A stretch of 14,038 bases of DNA from assembly GCA_026421105.1 (NCBI GenBank), contig JAPKDI010000012.1, forward strand, positions 1-14,038, read 5' to 3'. Shown in pieces: positions 13,139 to 14,038 of this stretch. The position numbers and the translations under genes were made by a program. This DNA is from Alphaproteobacteria bacterium. Lineage in GTDB: Bacteria > Pseudomonadota > Alphaproteobacteria > SHVP01. How positions within the stretch are numbered: the first letter of the stretch is position 1; each line of letters opens with the position of its first letter. The notes under the pieces were generated by a model, which worked only from the letters and a program-made list of their open reading frames with translations, was not told the origin of the DNA and made no database searches.

Positions 13139-13840
13139 ATGTCCCGATTTATTGCTGTTTTCATGCGCCATGGCGCTCTCAAGCAACCTGCTGGTATTGT
13201 GGGTGGAAATTTACCGTTCCCGCTCACCGCCGCAGGCGAGAACCAAGCGGCCGATGCTGGCCAACGCTTGGCAGCACTCGCCGACGAGATGAATTTCAAG
13301 GTCGACGACGACCTCGAGTGTTCGCCCAACGAAGGCGCTTGGCAAACCGCGGCGATCATCGGCGAAGAACTTGAAGACCTCACTGACCGTGGCTACCGTG
13401 CGCTCGAACGTGCCGAGATGGCGGGCCGCAGCCTCGGCAGTGTTGCCAATCTCAAGGCCGCGCAAATAGAGTCCCTTATCGAAGAGGACCCACGCTTCAC
13501 CAACGCGCCGAAGGACTGGTTATCCAAGACTGACTACCGGCCGCCCTTCGCCGGGGTCGAAACATTGGGTGCCGCAGGCGAGAGGCTTGGCGGTTTCATC
13601 CGTCAACGCACAGAAGAAATGTGGCCGCACCTCACCGGCGACACGCTGAAGGTTTTCCTTGGTCATGGCAGCGCACTTCTTCATGCGGCTGCCTATCTCG
13701 ATGTCCTACCCGCCAAGCGCGCCGCGCAACTGGCGCTCCCTCATGCCGGCTGGGCTCTCATCGAGTTCAACGCCGCGGGCCAATGCACCCTACTCAGCAC
13801 CGACTGGCGCAAACCCAAAAAAGGCGACGGCGAGGACTAG
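13139..13840 (+). CDS. Histidine phosphatase superfamily protein (phosphoglycerate mutase-like fold)
   Basis: 233 residues from the ATG at 13139. Seen: the catalytic motif FMRHG (R10, H11), NLPFPLTAAGENQA (24-37, equivalent to the DxPLTxxGxxQA region), LECSPNEGAWQTAAI (59-73), AGVETLGAAGERL (138-150) and the second catalytic histidine H176 in LGHGSALLHAA. The core fold and both histidines are present. The second arginine, normally in SSPLxRAxQTA, is replaced by glycine (G66 of CSPNEGAWQTA), so phosphatase activity may be altered. The segment between about 80 and 138 is unlike any subfamily I recognise, so I do not assign a substrate. It stands alone between non-coding stretches; the neighbours give no functional clue. 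Confidence 0.82.
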   Translation: MSRFIAVFMRHGALKQPAGIVGGNLPFPLTAAGENQAADAGQRLAALADEMNFKVDDDLECSPNEGAWQTAAIIGEELEDLTDRGYRALERAEMAGRSLGSVANLKAAQIESLIEEDPRFTNAPKDWLSKTDYRPPFAGVETLGAAGERLGGFIRQRTEEMWPHLTGDTLKVFLGHGSALLHAAAYLDVLPAKRAAQLALPHAGWALIEFNAAGQCTLLSTDWRKPKKGDGED

Positions 13841-13855
13841 GCTATGCCGCACACG

Positions 13856-13868
13856 GTCATCCTGAGCC
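13856..13868. repeat. Interspersed motif GTCATCCTGAGCC, copy 2
   Basis: Second exact copy of the 13-mer at 13065-13077, 15 bp after the phosphatase stop. It is followed by a GC-rich stretch with a hairpin (13893-13912), which may be the rest of the element. Confidence 0.5.
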
Positions 13869-13892
13869 GGATAGATAGCGCTGCCGGCGCAA

Positions 13893-13912
13893 GCTACCCG
13901 AGCGACGGGAGC
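13893..13912. repeat. GC-rich hairpin downstream of the phosphatase gene
   Basis: GCTACCCG (13893-13900), loop AGCGA, CGGGAGC (13906-13912): a seven-pair stem with one bulged A. It may end the phosphatase transcript or belong to the intergenic repeat; there is no T tract after it. Confidence 0.4.
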
Positions 13913-13975
13913 AAGCCCTCCCCAGGCCCCATCTGTGCCACACTGCGTGCTTAGTCGTTTTAGACCCTGGGCCTC

Positions 13976-14038
13976 ATGAGCGTCTTTCTCGCTAAACGCT
14001 TTCTCACATTCATCGTGACCTTGTTGGGCGCGACGGTG
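13976..14038 (+). CDS. Probable DppB/OppB-type ABC transporter permease, N-terminal fragment
   Basis: The ATG at 13976 opens a frame of 21 codons that runs off the window: a short basic start, FLAKRFL, then a hydrophobic stretch ending LLGATV. The pattern of a short N-terminus, a basic KR pair, a hydrophobic helix and TLLG is the usual beginning of DppB/OppB/GsiC-type peptide or nickel transporter permeases. Only the first membrane helix is visible, so the call rests on pattern resemblance. No clear ribosome site is seen before the ATG. The remaining genes of such a system would lie beyond the window. Confidence 0.55.
   Translation, partial: MSVFLAKRFLTFIVTLLGATV

Noticed and set aside
12888..13186. 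Minus-strand frames before the phosphatase gene
   Set aside because: Translations of the interspersed repeat region; no domain and they overlap the phosphatase start.

Overview
The window looks like chromosomal DNA of a proteobacterium, most likely an alphaproteobacterium. It carries a Fur-family Zur gene with an AT-rich Zur-box-like divergent operator, a SUF operon led by an Rrf2 regulator, and moderately GC-rich coding DNA. There are no phage, plasmid, transposase, tRNA, rRNA or CRISPR signals. The assignment to a class is inference from gene content, not phylogeny.

Layout. (1) 1-350, minus strand: the N-terminal part of zur, cut by the window edge. (2) 351-400: a short divergent control region with a GTTATA-C-TATAAC dyad and a repeated ATAACATTAC half-site 20 bp apart. 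(3) 407-2942, plus strand: three tightly overlapping genes, a ZnuA-like zinc-binding protein, a ZevA-like DUF1007 periplasmic protein and a ZevB-like NicO-family membrane transporter. No znuB or znuC is visible. (4) 2939-3613, minus strand: a rhomboid intramembrane protease whose stop codon overlaps the zevB stop. (5) 3696-10194, plus strand: a complete SUF iron-sulfur cluster operon, sufR-sufB-sufC-sufD-sufS-sufU-sufT-sufA. It has a clear promoter (TTGAAA, 17 bp, TAAATA) and a perfect 8-bp inverted repeat between promoter and sufR. Most genes overlap or lie within 20 bp of each other. (6) 10195-10543: a lower-GC non-coding region with nested dyads. (7) 10544-12831: a periplasmic tandem rhodanese, a YeeE/YedE (TsuA-like) sulfur transporter, and a 57-residue single-span small protein that overlaps the transporter stop by 4 bp. 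(8) 12832-13138: non-coding DNA with an 8-bp inverted repeat and one copy of a GTCATCCTGAGCC motif. (9) 13139-13840: a histidine-phosphatase-fold protein that appears to lack one catalytic arginine. (10) A second copy of the repeat motif, then at 13976 the first 21 codons of what looks like a DppB/OppB-type ABC permease.

How the parts work together. Region 3 reads as a Zur-controlled zinc-acquisition unit. Region 5 makes Fe-S clusters: SufS takes sulfur from cysteine, SufU accepts or relays it, SufBCD is the scaffold, and SufA and SufT help deliver clusters. SufR probably senses cluster status and represses its own operon. Region 7 handles inorganic or sulfane sulfur in the envelope. It lies directly downstream of the SUF operon but has its own leader, so a functional link is plausible but unproven. 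The most interesting items are the rhodanese/YeeE/small-protein cassette with its unusual leader, the znuA-zevA-zevB arrangement without ABC permease genes, and the compact zur/znuA control region in which zur may be translated without a leader.
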